Below, piece by piece: positions 35,750 through 43,236 of a DNA stretch of 64,000 nt. Below the pieces are notes generated by a model, which saw nothing but the letters and a program-made list of their open reading frames with translations, had not been told where the DNA came from and did not search any database. The first letter of the stretch is position 1. Each line of letters begins with the position of its first letter. The translations under genes were made by a program, and so were the position numbers. Source of the DNA: Arcticibacter tournemirensis (GTDB taxonomy: Bacteria; Bacteroidota; Bacteroidia; Sphingobacteriales; Sphingobacteriaceae); NCBI RefSeq assembly GCF_006716645.1, contig NZ_VFPL01000002.1, forward strand, positions 372,001 to 436,000. Reading direction: 5' to 3'.

Positions 35750-38245
35750 CTACCTAAACAATGCTACAATAATTGCTGCCAATGATGCCAACCCGCTGGT
35801 TATTCCCACTAATTCGCCCGTACTCATCCTTCTTGCCTCCGGTTTCTTCGGCACAAAAATCTCAGCTCCTGGCTTCACCACCGGATAGTTGTTAAAAAAT
35901 AAAAACTTTCCAGCGCTCTCGACAGAACCATTAGCATATATAATGTATGCACTTTTCTTCTTCGCCCGGTCGCTAAAGCCTCCGGCATTCGATATGTATT
36001 GCTTAAATCCTTTCCCTCGGGAATAAACCACGGTTACCGGCGATAATACTTCACCGCTTACTTTAACTGTCTGAAGCTGTCGCGGGATATTTAAAATATC
36101 TCCTTCTTCTAAAAACAGGTCGTCTTTACCGCCAGGCTTTTTCAGAATGCGGGGAAGATTGATTCCCACATAATCATTTCGTATAGCTGCCTCCTCTTCA
36201 ATCTTTAGCGTATCGCTGACTTTCTGCTGAAGACGTTGAAATTGTTTCATTCGGTCGAACTCCATTTTCTTTTCAACGTCGGTACTGTCCTTCACTTTCG
36301 CCCCTGGACGCTGCAGAGAAGCCCCTTCAACATATGCGTAAGCTGTAAATCCGCCGGTACGTTTCAATAAGTCGGAAATGCGCTCATCTTTATGGGTGAT
36401 GGTATAAATGCCTGGGTACAATACTTCTCCCTGTACTTTTACCTGCTGCTGTACTGAGTAACCTGACGATGGCCTTACCACTACGATATCAAAGGGCTGA
36501 AGTACAAATCCTGCCGTGGCACTTTTCAAATTTTGATTGATGTCGACCTGGAATACCTGGGCTGTACGCGCAGATTCGGATAAGACATCGCTATTTTTTA
36601 TCCTTCTCGATATTTCCACTCTTTTAGGAGTAGCGCCTTCTCTTAAGCCTCCTGCCTGGATAATTGCATCCTCCAATGTCATTCCTTCGGCGAAATTGAG
36701 CCTGCCAGGTTTCAGCACTTCTCCTTCTACCCGAACATTATATTCTTCTTTAAGATCAAAGATGGAAGATATCGTGATTACGTCTTCCCGCTTTAACGGA
36801 ATATCGGCAGCTTCGCCTGAAAGAACTTTTGCTATATCAAAAGATACCAGCTCGGTTTGAAGATCGTCTTTCAGCCTTGTAATATATGCCCGGTTACGGA
36901 AAGCGTCTTCGCGGAGCCCTTCGGCTCTTTCGATCAGCTGTTTTACTGTTAATCCCGGTTCAAGCTCAAACTGTCCAGGCCTGAAAACTGCTCCTTCTAT
37001 TTTCACCCTATTCTCAAACCTATCGAGGATCTGATCGACAAAATATTTATCCCCACTTGAAGGGTTATACGAAGCAAACGCGTCAGAAGTTACGTCGTCT
37101 ATCCGGCGTTCTGTTTCTGTATTCTTCAGCACCTTCACCCTTGCCTGATAAGCTCTTTCATTGAAACCGCCGGCAAACCGCAAGAGGTCTGCTAGCTTTT
37201 CGCCGGACTTCATTTCAAAGATTCCTGGTCTTTTTACTTCTCCGGTAATCTCTGTGCGGGTGTGATAAGTTGGTACTCTGATCACGTCCTGATCCTGCAA
37301 TCTGTAATTATTTTTGAATTCTCCATTTAACAGAAAATCGTAAATATCAAGCGTTGCGATTCTTTTGCCTGCCCTGATTAGCTCGATCTGCCGGAACGAC
37401 CCGTTTTCGGTTGGACCGCCCGAAGAATAGAGGGCGTTGAAAACTGTTGCCAGCGAGGGTAAACTATAGGTGCCCGGTTTTACCACTTCGCCGGTGAGAA
37501 TGACCTTAATACTGCGGATATTTCCAATGGCTATACTTACAGATGTATTGCCCGACTTTAAACCTGAATAAATGGTTGACAGCCTTGATTTAATCCGGGA
37601 AGTAGCTTGCTCAATGGTCATGCCGCTTACCGGGATCACTCCTATATAAGGAATATTGATAGTTCCTTCCGGAGAAACCTTCAGCTGATAGCTGGCTTCT
37701 GAATATCCGTAAATATCGATCAGAAGCTCATCATCGGGACCAATCTGATAGTTGCGTGGGGTTGCCAAACGAAGGTTGGGCTCGAATGTAAGCTGACGGT
37801 TCCGGAAAAGGTCTGCTCCAAAAATTTTTGATCTCAATTCACTCAGGGCCTTTTCTGCTGCGGAAGCTCCGGAGGCTTGTACTGAATCGGCAGAAGCTGG
37901 CTCGAAATTATATTCTCTCCCAGACTGAGCTTGACGGTTATTACCGCTGTTTTTTAATCCCTGACTCCCGTTATTTTGTTTCTCCGTCGCCTTGAGCCTG
38001 TCTACGCGTTGCCGCAGCTTCTGTATTTCGACAGGGCTCATTCCCCTGGCCTGCGCTACTTGCTCTAGCTGTGCTTCGCTTAAACCGGTTGCTTCTACCT
38101 GGGCTATAAACTGCCTGATCTGGGTATCCGATAACTCATCCACCCTGATATTACTGAAATTCTGGTTTGTTTGTGCACTTACACTGAGTGCGAAAAATAA
38201 GGTTGTGAGTATTACAAGTACTCTAATATGTTTAATAGGTCTCAC
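35750..38245 (-). CDS. Wza-type polysaccharide export protein with multiple SLBB domains
   Basis: Outer-membrane export channel for the polymer, 831 residues. GTG start at 38245, signal peptide (residues 1-25, ending VSAQT), a helical N-terminal stretch, the Poly_export domain beginning YQIGPDDELLIDIYGYSE (about 165), then about six SLBB units, recognisable by repeated GEV-x-PG patterns (VILTGEVVKPGTYSL, ITGEVKRPGIFEM, VEGEVLKPGRLNF, VQGEVLYPGIYTI, VSGEVLSPVTVVY), and a C-terminal helix. This is longer than E. coli Wza but normal for Bacteroidota. First gene of the operon; no convincing promoter box was found. Confidence 0.92.
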   Translation of the reverse strand: MRPIKHIRVLVILTTLFFALSVSAQTNQNFSNIRVDELSDTQIRQFIAQVEATGLSEAQLEQVAQARGMSPVEIQKLRQRVDRLKATEKQNNGSQGLKNSGNNRQAQSGREYNFEPASADSVQASGASAAEKALSELRSKIFGADLFRNRQLTFEPNLRLATPRNYQIGPDDELLIDIYGYSEASYQLKVSPEGTINIPYIGVIPVSGMTIEQATSRIKSRLSTIYSGLKSGNTSVSIAIGNIRSIKVILTGEVVKPGTYSLPSLATVFNALYSSGGPTENGSFRQIELIRAGKRIATLDIYDFLLNGEFKNNYRLQDQDVIRVPTYHTRTEITGEVKRPGIFEMKSGEKLADLLRFAGGFNERAYQARVKVLKNTETERRIDDVTSDAFASYNPSSGDKYFVDQILDRFENRVKIEGAVFRPGQFELEPGLTVKQLIERAEGLREDAFRNRAYITRLKDDLQTELVSFDIAKVLSGEAADIPLKREDVITISSIFDLKEEYNVRVEGEVLKPGRLNFAEGMTLEDAIIQAGGLREGATPKRVEISRRIKNSDVLSESARTAQVFQVDINQNLKSATAGFVLQPFDIVVVRPSSGYSVQQQVKVQGEVLYPGIYTITHKDERISDLLKRTGGFTAYAYVEGASLQRPGAKVKDSTDVEKKMEFDRMKQFQRLQQKVSDTLKIEEEAAIRNDYVGINLPRILKKPGGKDDLFLEEGDILNIPRQLQTVKVSGEVLSPVTVVYSRGKGFKQYISNAGGFSDRAKKKSAYIIYANGSVESAGKFLFFNNYPVVKPGAEIFVPKKPEARRMSTGELVGITSGLASLAAIIVALFR

Positions 38246-38459
38246 TGTTACTAATATCTAACCCCTTATAGGCTACGGGGGTCCACTAAAATTTGGGTAA
38301 AGATAGTACTTCCTGGAACTACGAAAAGAATTATTTTTTCTTAACATCCTTTTTCCCGGCATATGTGATTTTAAATCATCATTAATAATGCGATACATAA
38401 CATTGATCTGATCAAATAAAGGACAAAAAAGATACCTGAGCTTGTTAGCTGCCTTACAA

Positions 38460-38635
38460 AACCCAGACAAGTGCCTGACCAAACCCTGATCTTGTCAGCA
38501 TCTCATTAGACTCTCGTCAGCATCATGTCAGACTCTCGTCAGACTTTAGTCTGACATGATGCTGACGAGATGCTGAGATTATGCTGACGAGATGCGGCAT
38601 TGGTAAGGGTTTTATCAGGCACTCGTCAGAGATTA
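38460..38635. repeat. 11-base degenerate array R7, palindromic
   Basis: Ten clear 11-base units from 38493 to 38602 with no indel: five of the CGTCAGNNTCT type, then five of the reverse-complement type (ATGCTGACGAG twice). The reversal gives a perfect 22-base inverted repeat (38513-38534 with 38548-38569, 13-base loop). Weaker units extend the same register and pairing outward, e.g. AACCC-GA at 38460 and 38482, and GTGCCTGA paired with TCAGGCAC. The octamer CTCGTCAG or its complement occurs five times. Confidence 0.85.
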
Positions 38636-38731
38636 TCCCTATTTCTGTCCCTTCGGGGTATCAGTTTCATATTATTTCTTTCAGCAAAAAATGCCAGACG
38701 AAAGCATTTTCCTGATAAATACAATCAACCA

Positions 38732-38762
38732 TTTGAAAATTAAACATTTTGCTCTATCTTTG
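38732..38762 (+). promoter_or_regulatory. Promoter of the rplM operon
   Basis: TTTG at 38732-38735, a 19-base spacer and TATCTTTG at 38755-38762, an excellent fit to the Bacteroidota consensus. The leader to the GTG start is about 50 bases. Confidence 0.8.
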
Positions 38763-38817
38763 CAGTCCCAATTTATGGGGTATACTATAATTGTTTAATT
38801 AATTTAATATCAAGCAA

Positions 38818-39261
38818 GTGAATACGTTAAGTTACAAAACTGTCTCAGCCAACAAAAAGACCGTTAACAAGGAATGGGTAGTTGTTGACGCACAAGGCGA
38901 GATTTTGGGGCGCTTGTCTACTAAGATCGCGATGATGATCCGTGGTAAGCACAAGCCTACTTTCACCCCAAACGTAGACTGCGGAGATAACGTGATCGTT
39001 ATTAATGCAGACAAGGTAAAACTGACCGGTAACAAACTAAGCGACAAGACTTATGTTCGTTACACAGGCTATCCAGGCGGTCAGCGTTTCGTTTCTCCTA
39101 AAGAGTTATTGGCGAAGCATCCCGAACGTATTGTTGAAAAAGCAGTACGCGGCATGCTACCTAAAAATCGTTTGGGCCGTGCATTATTCGGAAACCTGTA
39201 TGTATATGCAGGCGGCGAACATCCACACAGCGCACAAAACCCGAAAGAAGTTAAACTTTAA
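38818..39261 (+). CDS. rplM: 50S ribosomal protein L13
   Basis: 147-residue large-subunit protein. NKEWVVVDAQGEILGRLSTKIA, GDNVIVINADKVKLTGNK and RMLPKNRLGRALFGNLYVYAG-type blocks (positions 23-44, 59-76, 112-132) are characteristic. The start is GTG at 38818, giving the usual Bacteroidota N-terminus MNTLSYKTVSANKK. First gene of rplM-rpsI-rpsB-tsf; rpsI follows after 16 bases. Confidence 0.97.
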   Translation: MNTLSYKTVSANKKTVNKEWVVVDAQGEILGRLSTKIAMMIRGKHKPTFTPNVDCGDNVIVINADKVKLTGNKLSDKTYVRYTGYPGGQRFVSPKELLAKHPERIVEKAVRGMLPKNRLGRALFGNLYVYAGGEHPHSAQNPKEVKL

Positions 39262-39277
39262 TTAAAGAGAAAAAGAA

Positions 39278-39664
39278 ATGGCGATCACAAACACTTCAGG
39301 AAGAAGAAAAACTGCAGTTGCCCGCATCTATTTAACCGAAGGCAGCGGCATCATTACCGTGAACGGTAAAAATCACACCGAGTACTTCCCTACTTTACCA
39401 TTACAATATATTGTTAACCAGTCATTAGAAGTTTCGGGCTCTACCGGAAAATTCGATGTTACTGTTAACGTAGCTGGTGGTGGCGTTAAAGGACAGGCAG
39501 AAGCTGTACGTTTAGCAATTGCTAAAGCTATTGTTGAATTAGATCCGGAAACGAAATCAGGACTTCGCGCTAAAGGTATCATGACCCGCGATGACAGAAT
39601 GGTTGAACGTAAAAAACCAGGACGTAAGAAGGCCCGTAAAAGATTTCAATTTAGTAAACGTTAA
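39278..39664 (+). CDS. rpsI: 30S ribosomal protein S9
   Basis: 128-residue small-subunit protein with the standard start SGRRKTAVARIYLTEGSG, the GGGVKGQAEAVRLAIAKA block and the basic tail ending KARKRFQFSKR that reaches the decoding region. The L13-S9 pair is conserved in nearly all bacteria. rpsB starts 18 bases downstream. Confidence 0.97.
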   Translation: MAITNTSGRRKTAVARIYLTEGSGIITVNGKNHTEYFPTLPLQYIVNQSLEVSGSTGKFDVTVNVAGGGVKGQAEAVRLAIAKAIVELDPETKSGLRAKGIMTRDDRMVERKKPGRKKARKRFQFSKR

Positions 39665-39668
39665 TTTC

Positions 39669-39674
39669 AGGAGG
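39669..39674 (+). promoter_or_regulatory. Full Shine-Dalgarno sequence before rpsB
   Basis: AGGAGG, ending 8 bases before the ATG at 39683. Such a perfect site is unusual in this window and lineage, where most starts have only A-rich leaders. Confidence 0.75.
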
Positions 39675-39682
39675 ATCAGACA

Positions 39683-40597
39683 ATGGCAAGAACAACATAT
39701 CAGGACTTACTTGATGCAGGTGTACATTTTGGTCACCTTACCCGTAAATGGGATCCGAAAATGTCGCAGTACATTTTCATGGAACGTAATGGTATCCACA
39801 TTATAGATTTAAATAAAACCTTAACCAAGCTCGAAGAGGCTTCGGCAGCAATCAAACAGATCGTTAAATCTGGCCGTAAAGTATTATTCGTTGCTACTAA
39901 AAAACAGGCTAAGGATATAGTTGCCGAGCAGGCAAAATCAGTTAACATGCCTTTCGTAACCGAACGCTGGTTAGGTGGGATGTTAACCAACTTCGCTACT
40001 GTACGTAAGTCGATCAAGAAGATGTCTAACATCGACAAGATGACTAAAGACGGTACTTACGATGTTCTTTCAAAGAAAGAAAAGCTGATGATTCAGCGTG
40101 AACGTATTAAGCTTGAAACCCTTTTAGGTGGTATTTCTGACCTTAACCGTTTACCTGCAGCGCTTTTCCTTATTGATGTTAAGAAAGAACACATTGCTGT
40201 TACTGAAGCTCTGAAGTTAAACATCCCTACCTTTGCAATGGTAGATACTAACTCAGATCCTTCAAGCATCGATTTCCCGATCCCGGCAAATGATGATGCT
40301 ACTAAATCAATTTCCCTGATCACTGATATTATTATCAAAGCGATCCAGGAAGGTTTAGACGAACGCAAACGTGAGAAAGAAGACGAAGCTGAAAAAGAAG
40401 CTGCTGCTGCTAAAGCTAAAATAGATAGTGGTGAAGCTGCTAAAGAAGAAGCTGCTGCTCCTCGTCGCGAGAGAGTGGTAACTGCTGCTACAGCTGAGCC
40501 TGCTGCTGAAACTGCTGCCGCTGAAACGGCTACAGCTGAAGCTGAAGCTCCTTCGGAAGCTGCTGCTGATCAGCCAAAGAGCGAAAGCGCTGAATAA
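39683..40597 (+). CDS. rpsB: 30S ribosomal protein S2 with long acidic C-terminal tail
   Basis: 304 residues. The S2 body (about 1-230) is standard: YQDLLDAGVHFGHLTRKWDPKM, KKQAKDIVAEQAKSV, RWLGGMLTNFATVRKSI and AMVDTNSDPSSIDFPIPANDDA. The last 70 or so residues are a low-complexity tail of Ala, Glu and Thr that E. coli S2 lacks; such tails are seen in other Bacteroidota. A full Shine-Dalgarno site precedes it. Heptad array R8 begins 5 bases after the stop codon. Confidence 0.97.
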   Translation: MARTTYQDLLDAGVHFGHLTRKWDPKMSQYIFMERNGIHIIDLNKTLTKLEEASAAIKQIVKSGRKVLFVATKKQAKDIVAEQAKSVNMPFVTERWLGGMLTNFATVRKSIKKMSNIDKMTKDGTYDVLSKKEKLMIQRERIKLETLLGGISDLNRLPAALFLIDVKKEHIAVTEALKLNIPTFAMVDTNSDPSSIDFPIPANDDATKSISLITDIIIKAIQEGLDERKREKEDEAEKEAAAAKAKIDSGEAAKEEAAAPRRERVVTAATAEPAAETAAAETATAEAEAPSEAAADQPKSESAE

Positions 40598-40602
40598 AAT
40601 TT

Positions 40603-40665
40603 GCTGTGGGTTGCGGGTTGCGCGTTGTGGGCCTCCCGCAACTTACAACCTGCAACCCACAACTT
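40603..40665. repeat. Degenerate heptanucleotide array R8 (9 units, palindromic)
   Basis: Nine exact 7-base steps between rpsB and tsf: four units of the GTTGCGG type, then five of its complement (GCAACTT, ACAACCT, GCAACCC, ACAACTT and the junction GCCTCCC). Together they fold into a long imperfect hairpin followed by TTTT. The words are those of R1 and R2, 33 kb away. Confidence 0.85.
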
Positions 40666-40696
40666 TTATACATAAATTTTAATAAAGGAAAAAGAA

Positions 40697-41536
40697 ATGT
40701 CAACTGTACAAATTTCTGCCTCAGACGTAAATAAACTGCGCCAGCAAACCGGTGCAGGAATGATGGATTGCAAGAAAGCTTTGATCGAATCAAACGGTGA
40801 TTTCGAAGCTGCTATCGACTACCTTCGCAAGAAAGGTGCTAAAGTTGCTGCAAGCCGTCAGGACCGCGAATCGAACGAAGGTGTGGTAATTGCCAAGACT
40901 ACTGCCGATGGCAAACGTGGTGTTATTGTTGAAGTTAACTGCGAAACCGACTTTGTTGCCAAGAATGCTGATTTTATCGCATTTGCTAACAGCATTGCTG
41001 ATCTTGCTGTAGAAAAAACTCCTGCTTCTCTTGAAGAACTAACCGCTCTTGAGCTTAACGGTTCGAAAGTTGCAGATCAGATTCTTGACCAGACTGGAAA
41101 GATTGGTGAAAAGATCGGTGTGAATAAATATGAAATTGTATCTGGCGAAAAAGTGATCGCTTACATCCACGGTAACTACCGTTTAGGTGTATTGGTTGCT
41201 CTGAGCGCTGATGCTGCTGGTGTTGAAGAAGCTGGAAAAGACGTAGCGATGCAGATTGCTGCTATGAACCCGGTTGCTATTGACAAGGACGATGTTGATT
41301 CGCGTACTATCGAACGCGAACTGGATATCGCTAAAGAGCAGATCCGTGCTGAAGGTAAACCAGAAGCAATGGTTGAAAAGATCGCTCAGGGTAAACTGAA
41401 TAAGTTCTATAAGGATTCAACTCTGTTGAACCAGGAATTTGTTAAGGATTCTTCTAAAACTATCGCCCAGTTCTTAAACGGTGTTTCTAACGGTTTAACT
41501 GTTACTGCGTTTAAGAGAGTACAATTAGGCGCGTAG
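40697..41536 (+). CDS. tsf: Translation elongation factor Ts
   Basis: Nucleotide exchange factor for EF-Tu, 279 residues. The N-terminal UBA-like domain has VNKLRQQTGAGMMDCKKAL, followed by GAKVAASRQDRESNEG, the TDFVAKN motif that contacts EF-Tu, and the second core domain ending at FKRVQLGA. Usual partner of rpsB, but here a 99-base gap with the hairpin array R8 lies between them. Heptad array R9a starts on the base after its TAG. Confidence 0.97.
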   Translation: MSTVQISASDVNKLRQQTGAGMMDCKKALIESNGDFEAAIDYLRKKGAKVAASRQDRESNEGVVIAKTTADGKRGVIVEVNCETDFVAKNADFIAFANSIADLAVEKTPASLEELTALELNGSKVADQILDQTGKIGEKIGVNKYEIVSGEKVIAYIHGNYRLGVLVALSADAAGVEEAGKDVAMQIAAMNPVAIDKDDVDSRTIERELDIAKEQIRAEGKPEAMVEKIAQGKLNKFYKDSTLLNQEFVKDSSKTIAQFLNGVSNGLTVTAFKRVQLGA

Positions 41537-41592
41537 TCGAGTTGAAGGTTGAAAGTTTAAGGTTCAAAGCCTAAAGTTGAACGACTGGCTTA
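41537..41592 (+). repeat. Degenerate heptanucleotide array R9a, starting at the tsf stop codon
   Basis: From the first base after TAG: TCGAGTT, GAAGGTT, GAAAGTT, TAAGGTT, CAAAGCC, TAAAGTT, GAACGAC, then a weak unit, all in 7-base register. Complementary words recur in R9b beyond the terminator. Confidence 0.82.
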
Positions 41593-41610
41593 ACGACTAA
41601 ACATATTTAC

Positions 41611-41649
41611 AAAGGGGTTCTTTTGCAATGCAGAAGAACCCCTTTTTTT
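41611..41649 (+). terminator. Intrinsic terminator of the rplM-tsf operon
   Basis: Perfect 12-base stem AAAGGGGTTCTT (41611-41622) with AAGAACCCCTTT (41634-41645), 11-base loop, followed by more T residues. Textbook form; ends the ribosomal operon before pyrH. Confidence 0.92.
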
Positions 41650-41685
41650 GCGTCGTTCTTTCCTTAAAGAGCGCATGGTCCTTGC

Positions 41686-41713
41686 TTTCAACTTTAAACT
41701 CTCGACTTTCAAC
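41686..41713 (-). repeat. Degenerate heptanucleotide array R9b (4 units)
   Basis: TTTCAAC, TTTAAAC, TCTCGAC, TTTCAAC in register. Read on the minus strand the units are GTTGAAA-type, the same words as R9a, so the two arrays flank the terminator in inverted orientation. Confidence 0.75.
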
Positions 41714-41722
41714 TAAAAATTG

Positions 41723-41730
41723 TACCTTTG
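41723..41730 (+). promoter_or_regulatory. Candidate -7 box of pyrH
   Basis: TACCTTTG matches TAnnTTTG and lies 9 bases after array R9b. No TTTG is seen at the -33 distance; the array sequence occupies that place. Leader would be about 100 bases and includes array R9c. Confidence 0.5.
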
Positions 41731-41803
41731 CCCGGCATCTAAAGCCACTCTTCTATTAAGTTCAAATGGATCAAATACAAAAAAATATTAAAAGTAAACT
41801 GAT

Positions 41804-41838
41804 CTCAAATCTCATTTCTCATTTCTTAAATCTCGTAT
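41804..41838 (+). repeat. Degenerate heptanucleotide array R9c touching the pyrH start codon
   Basis: CTCAAAT, CTCATTT twice, CTTAAAT, CTCGTAT in 7-base register; the last unit contains the A and T of the pyrH ATG (41837). In this place a pyrimidine-rich unit sits where a ribosome binding site is normally found. Confidence 0.7.
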
Positions 41839-42544
41839 GAAATATAAGCGTATCCTCTTAAAACTGAGCGGCGAATCGTTAATGGGCGATAAACAGTATG
41901 GCATTGACAGCGACCGGGTGCTGCAATATGCACGCGACATTAAAGCTGTTTTTGATAAAGGAATCGAAATTGCTATTGTTATTGGAGGAGGAAACATCTT
42001 CCGTGGTTTAAGTGCTGAGAAATCAGGAATGGACCGCGTTCAGGCCGACTATATGGGTATGCTTGCAACGGTAATTAACAGCATGGCCCTGCAGGATGCA
42101 CTTGAAAAGCTGAGCGTTAAAACACGGCTTATGACAGCTATTAAAATGGAGCAGATCTGCGAACCTTTTATCCGCCGACGGGCTGTACGTCACCTCGAAA
42201 AAAGACGTATTGTGATTTTCGGAGCGGGCACAGGTAATCCCTATTTTACTACCGACACCTGCGCTTCCCTGCGTGCAATAGAAGTTCAGGCCGACGTTGT
42301 ATTGAAAGGCACCCGCGTTGATGGCATTTACACGGCCGATCCGGAGAAATTCCCTGAAGCTGTAAAATATGATGAGATCACCTTCCAGGAAGTCTACGAC
42401 AGGGGACTGAATGTTATGGATATGACTGCTTTTACACTTTGCCAGGAAAACAAGCTTCCGATCATCGTGTTTGACATGAATAAACCGGGTAACTTTATGC
42501 GTATTGCAAACGGAGATACTATCGGAACTTTAGTAAGAGGATAA
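41837..42544 (+). CDS. pyrH: UMP kinase
   Basis: Phosphorylates UMP to UDP in pyrimidine synthesis; hexameric, GTP-activated in the family. 235 residues with [14 protein letters not shown] at the nucleotide end, [11 protein letters not shown], the [17 protein letters not shown] motif and [16 protein letters not shown]. It is placed between tsf and frr, the common bacterial order, but separated from tsf by a terminator and three heptad arrays. frr follows after 38 bases. Confidence 0.97.
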   Translation: MKYKRILLKLSGESLMGDKQYGIDSDRVLQYARDIKAVFDKGIEIAIVIGGGNIFRGLSAEKSGMDRVQADYMGMLATVINSMALQDALEKLSVKTRLMTAIKMEQICEPFIRRRAVRHLEKRRIVIFGAGTGNPYFTTDTCASLRAIEVQADVVLKGTRVDGIYTADPEKFPEAVKYDEITFQEVYDRGLNVMDMTAFTLCQENKLPIIVFDMNKPGNFMRIANGDTIGTLVRG

Positions 42545-42582
42545 AAAAATAAGTAATTTTATAGCCTGATATAAAGATTTTT

Positions 42583-43146
42583 ATGAATGACCTTATAAAG
42601 AAACAGCTTAACGATGCAAAAACACTGATGGATAAAGCCGTCGATCACGCCGATAGTGAACTGACCAAGATCCGTGCAGGTAAGGCAATGCCATCCATGC
42701 TCGACAGTGTAATGGTTGAATATTATGGCAATCCAACACCGCTTACACAGGTGGCAAGCGTCAATACTCCCGATGCACGCACATTGGTAGTTCAGCCCTG
42801 GGAGAAAGCTTTGCTCCCTAAAATTGAAAAAGCGATTGTTGACTCAAATGTTGGCCTCAATCCTCAGAACGATGGATTGGTGATCCGCCTAAATGTTCCT
42901 CCTCTTACCGAAGAACGCCGTCGCGATCTTGTGAAGAAAGTGAAAGAAGAAGCAGAAAAAGGAAGAATTGCCATACGGAATATCCGTAAAGATACAAATG
43001 GAAAAATTCAGCGCCTAAAAGCTGAAGGTGTGTCGGAAGACGAAATAAAAGGCGGCGAAGCCGAAGTACAGAAACTCACAGATAGCTATATCGTGAAAGT
43101 CGACAAGCTGGCTGAAGTGAAGGAAAAAGATATTATGACCGTCTGA
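42583..43146 (+). CDS. frr: Ribosome recycling factor
   Basis: Splits post-termination ribosomes together with EF-G. 187 residues, normal length; helical domain with AMPSMLDSVMVEYYGNPTPL at the hinge and PLTEERRRDLVKKVKEEAEKGR plus the C-terminal helix ending VKEKDIMTV. Downstream of pyrH and probably co-transcribed; an imperfect terminator follows at 43181-43230. Confidence 0.96.
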   Translation: MNDLIKKQLNDAKTLMDKAVDHADSELTKIRAGKAMPSMLDSVMVEYYGNPTPLTQVASVNTPDARTLVVQPWEKALLPKIEKAIVDSNVGLNPQNDGLVIRLNVPPLTEERRRDLVKKVKEEAEKGRIAIRNIRKDTNGKIQRLKAEGVSEDEIKGGEAEVQKLTDSYIVKVDKLAEVKEKDIMTV

Positions 43147-43180
43147 CGAAGCTGACAGCTCAAAAAATTCATCTGAATAA

Positions 43181-43230
43181 AGTAATAATAAGGGGAATGG
43201 TGTTTGAACGTCATTCCCTTTATTACTTTT
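43181..43230 (+). terminator. Probable terminator after frr
   Basis: AGTAATAATAAGGGGAATG (43181-43199) pairs with CATTCCCTTTATTACT (43212-43227) with a short bulge, then TTTT. The promoter boxes of the next gene lie inside it. Confidence 0.65.
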
Positions 43231-43231
43231 G
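43203..43231 (+). promoter_or_regulatory. Promoter of the ABC exporter gene, inside the frr terminator
   Basis: TTTG 43203-43206, 17-base spacer, TACTTTTG 43224-43231. The -7 box ends only 5 bases before the ATG at 43237, so the predicted mRNA would have almost no leader. Confidence 0.5.
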
Positions 43232-43236
43232 TAAGA

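Larger units (their letters stand above)
38246..38817. other. Divergent intergenic region between wza and rplM (572 bases)
   Basis: Contains the presumed wza leader, an 11-base repeat array (38460-38635) and the rplM promoter (38732-38762). A 69-codon open frame at 38273-38482 on the minus strand has no recognisable features and I do not call it a gene. Confidence 0.7.

Noticed and set aside
38273-38482. 69-codon open frame upstream of wza on the minus strand
   Set aside because: No recognisable domain, signal peptide or helix, no start signal, and it lies in a non-coding divergent region bordering the 11-base array.
38460-38635. CRISPR array
   Set aside because: Repeats are 11 bases with no spacers of 25-40 bases, units are variable and change strand half way; no cas genes nearby.
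40603-40665. Riboswitch or ribosomal-protein leader element before tsf
   Set aside because: The hairpin is explained by the palindromic heptad array; no known riboswitch core is visible.
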